This document shows positions 6,131 through 7,332 of a stretch of DNA of 7,332 bases, in pieces. Every line of letters begins with the position of its first letter. The first letter of the stretch is position 1. The notes beneath the pieces were generated by a model. The model saw only the letters and a list, made by a program, of their open reading frames with translations, did not search any database and had not been told where the DNA came from. Source of the stretch: Lentisphaeria bacterium (GTDB lineage: Bacteria > Verrucomicrobiota > Lentisphaeria > Victivallales > JAUVCU01); contig JAUVCU010000074.1 in the NCBI GenBank assembly GCA_030590715.1, positions 1 through 7,332 on the forward strand. Direction: 5' to 3'. Made by a program: the position numbers and the translations under genes.

Positions 6131-7332
6131 CTATTTCTTATAAAACTTCTTTTTTGAAGATGGTTTATTACCTTTAGGCCTGAAGCTATTTTTAGACTTG
6201 CTCTTAGGTTTTTCGCCATCCTTTTCTCCAGTAGTTTGTCTGCCTGCTCTATCCATCTTTGAAGAAGGTTTAGAAGATCTATTGCCTTTAGCCCTAAAAC
6301 TGTTTTTAGACTTATTCTTAGTTTTTTCCTCTTCAGCATCAGCGGCCAATGTTTTGCCCATTTTATCGGCTATAGAAGCAACGGCCAGCCGTGCAGTTGC
6401 AAATGAAGAATGCAGGTTATATCCACCGGTAGGCCCGTCAACATCCATAACTTCTCCGGCAAAGTAGATTCCGTGGCTCTTTTTAGACTCCATTGATCTA
6501 TTATCAATTTCATGCAGAGAAACACCGCCGACAGTAACCATTGCTTCTTTAAGCGGGCGAGGTCTTATTGGCTTAACCTCTTCTATTTTTCCGTTCTCAA
6601 ATTCTATTCTAAGCTTATAATCAGTAAGTCCTTGTCGAGAAACAAAACGGCTGGTATTTGTTATAGCCGTTCCACCGATTCCCCATTTCTCTATTTTGTA
6701 TACACCTCTGGTTTCCGCGATCTCTTTTCCCTCTTTTGAAAAGAGCTTACACTTCACTTTGTCGAATTCCTGTCCGATTCTTCCGGCAAGGACTTTTTCG
6801 TCCACATCATATCCCACAAGTCCCGGAGTATATGGAGCAATAGTATGTCCCTGTTGTTTTGCGAAGTTTTGCCCGTCACCAACAGAACCGGTCATCGGAT
6901 AACTCATTCCGCCAGTAGATAAAATAATAAATCGGGTAGAAAGGCTGAAGTTGGGAGTGTGAACTATGTAGCCTTCGCCATATTTCTCTATTGACTCAAC
7001 AGGAGAAGAAACAGCCATAGATACATCGTTTTGTCTAAGCTGATCAAGAAAAAGATTCAATACGTCAGTAGCACGTTCCGTATGGGGATACACTTTGTTT
7101 CCCGTTTTAACAACGGTTTTCAGTCCACGCGAAGAAAACCATCGTTGAAGTTCTGAGGGAGTAAATTTTTCAAAAGCATGTTTCACAAACGACGACATCG
7201 GCTCTCCAAATAAGTGAACCATTCTGTCTGCAGAAATATTCGTAGTAAGGTTACATCGGCTGTTTCCGCACATCAGCAGTTTTCTGCCGGGCTTATTTTT
7301 GCGTTCAAGTATAAGAGTGCGTATTCCGGCAC
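6131..7332 (-). CDS. HI0933/YhiN-family FAD-dependent oxidoreductase, N-terminus beyond window edge, with Lys-rich C-terminal tail
   Basis: The frame is open from the right edge (first full codon Ala, complement of 7328-7330) to TAG at 6131-6133, giving 399 visible residues. The missing part should hold the FAD-binding GxGxxG motif and the true start; the ATG at 7271-7273 lies inside the conserved PGRKLLMCGNSRCN motif and is internal. Numbering from that Met, further family motifs are STGGMSYPMTGSVGDG (119-134), GGVSLHEID (249-257), MESK (261-264) and the FAD-contacting FAGEVMDVDGPTGGYNL (271-287). The family's physiological reaction is poorly defined. The stretch between GIGGTAIT (198-205) and TVGGVSL (247-253) is only about 45 residues, shorter than I recall for E. 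coli YhiN, so an inserted subdomain seems reduced. Residues 311-380 form a highly basic tail not expected in the family. The protein should be cytoplasmic. Confidence 0.93.
   Translation of the reverse strand, partial: AGIRTLILERKNKPGRKLLMCGNSRCNLTTNISADRMVHLFGEPMSSFVKHAFEKFTPSELQRWFSSRGLKTVVKTGNKVYPHTERATDVLNLFLDQLRQNDVSMAVSSPVESIEKYGEGYIVHTPNFSLSTRFIILSTGGMSYPMTGSVGDGQNFAKQQGHTIAPYTPGLVGYDVDEKVLAGRIGQEFDKVKCKLFSKEGKEIAETRGVYKIEKWGIGGTAITNTSRFVSRQGLTDYKLRIEFENGKIEEVKPIRPRPLKEAMVTVGGVSLHEIDNRSMESKKSHGIYFAGEVMDVDGPTGGYNLHSSFATARLAVASIADKMGKTLAADAEEEKTKNKSKNSFRAKGNRSSKPSSKMDRAGRQTTGEKDGEKPKSKSKNSFRPKGNKPSSKKKFYKK
6134..6343 (-). repeat. Lys/Ser-rich tail of the flavoprotein with a duplicated SKNSFRxKGN motif
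   Basis: The last 70 residues are rich in Lys, Ser, Asn and Arg and look disordered. The motif KSKNSFRAKGN and its copy KSKNSFRPKGN are 38 residues apart. At DNA level the copies near 6164-6214 and 6279-6329 are also clearly alike (114-bp offset), so a segment duplication produced them. The tail ends SSKKKFYKK. Composition resembles basic nucleic-acid-binding tails, but no known domain is recognised. Confidence 0.7.

Noticed and set aside
6085..6339. Minus-strand open frame of 84 codons at the flavoprotein 3' end
   Set aside because: It is an alternate frame of the duplicated Lys-rich tail; its own apparent repeats simply mirror the DNA duplication.

Overview
The window comes from a flagellated bacterium with moderate-to-low GC (roughly 40-45% by eye). 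Flagellin, PriA, a sigma-54 activator and a type II secretion/type IV pilus-type domain protein together suggest a motile, probably Gram-negative species. I cannot place it at phylum level. The window carries five genes and no RNA genes, CRISPR array or insertion sequence.

Layout: (1) 1-1267, plus strand, is the 3' part of a flagellin gene open at the left edge. Its variable region is a run of about six repeats of 42-50 residues that resemble beta-propeller blades, followed by a flagellin C-terminal domain. The conserved last 61 residues lie in the -1 frame, so as written the gene is broken by a one-base loss near 1082. A strong terminator follows at 1297-1321. (2) 3575-1326, minus strand, is an intact priA. 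(3) 3579-3781 is a divergent intergenic region with a plausible sigma-70 promoter for the next gene. (4) 3782-4666, plus strand, encodes a protein with an acidic linker holding a short motif repeated every 27 residues, then a GspE/MshE-type N-terminal domain without any ATPase. (5) 6012-4663, minus strand, is an NtrC-type sigma-54 activator whose receiver domain has lost its acidic pocket. Its stop codon overlaps the stop codon of gene 4. (6) 7332-6131, minus strand and open at the right edge, is an HI0933/YhiN-type flavoprotein with a lysine-rich tail containing a duplicated motif.

No single pathway connects all the genes: priA and the flavoprotein are housekeeping-type genes. Flagellin, the stand-alone secretion-type domain and the sigma-54 activator would fit a surface-appendage or motility theme, but this rests only on proximity and family habits. 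The most unusual items are the repeat-bearing flagellin with its frameshift, the periodic motif protein, and the regulator with a degenerate receiver.
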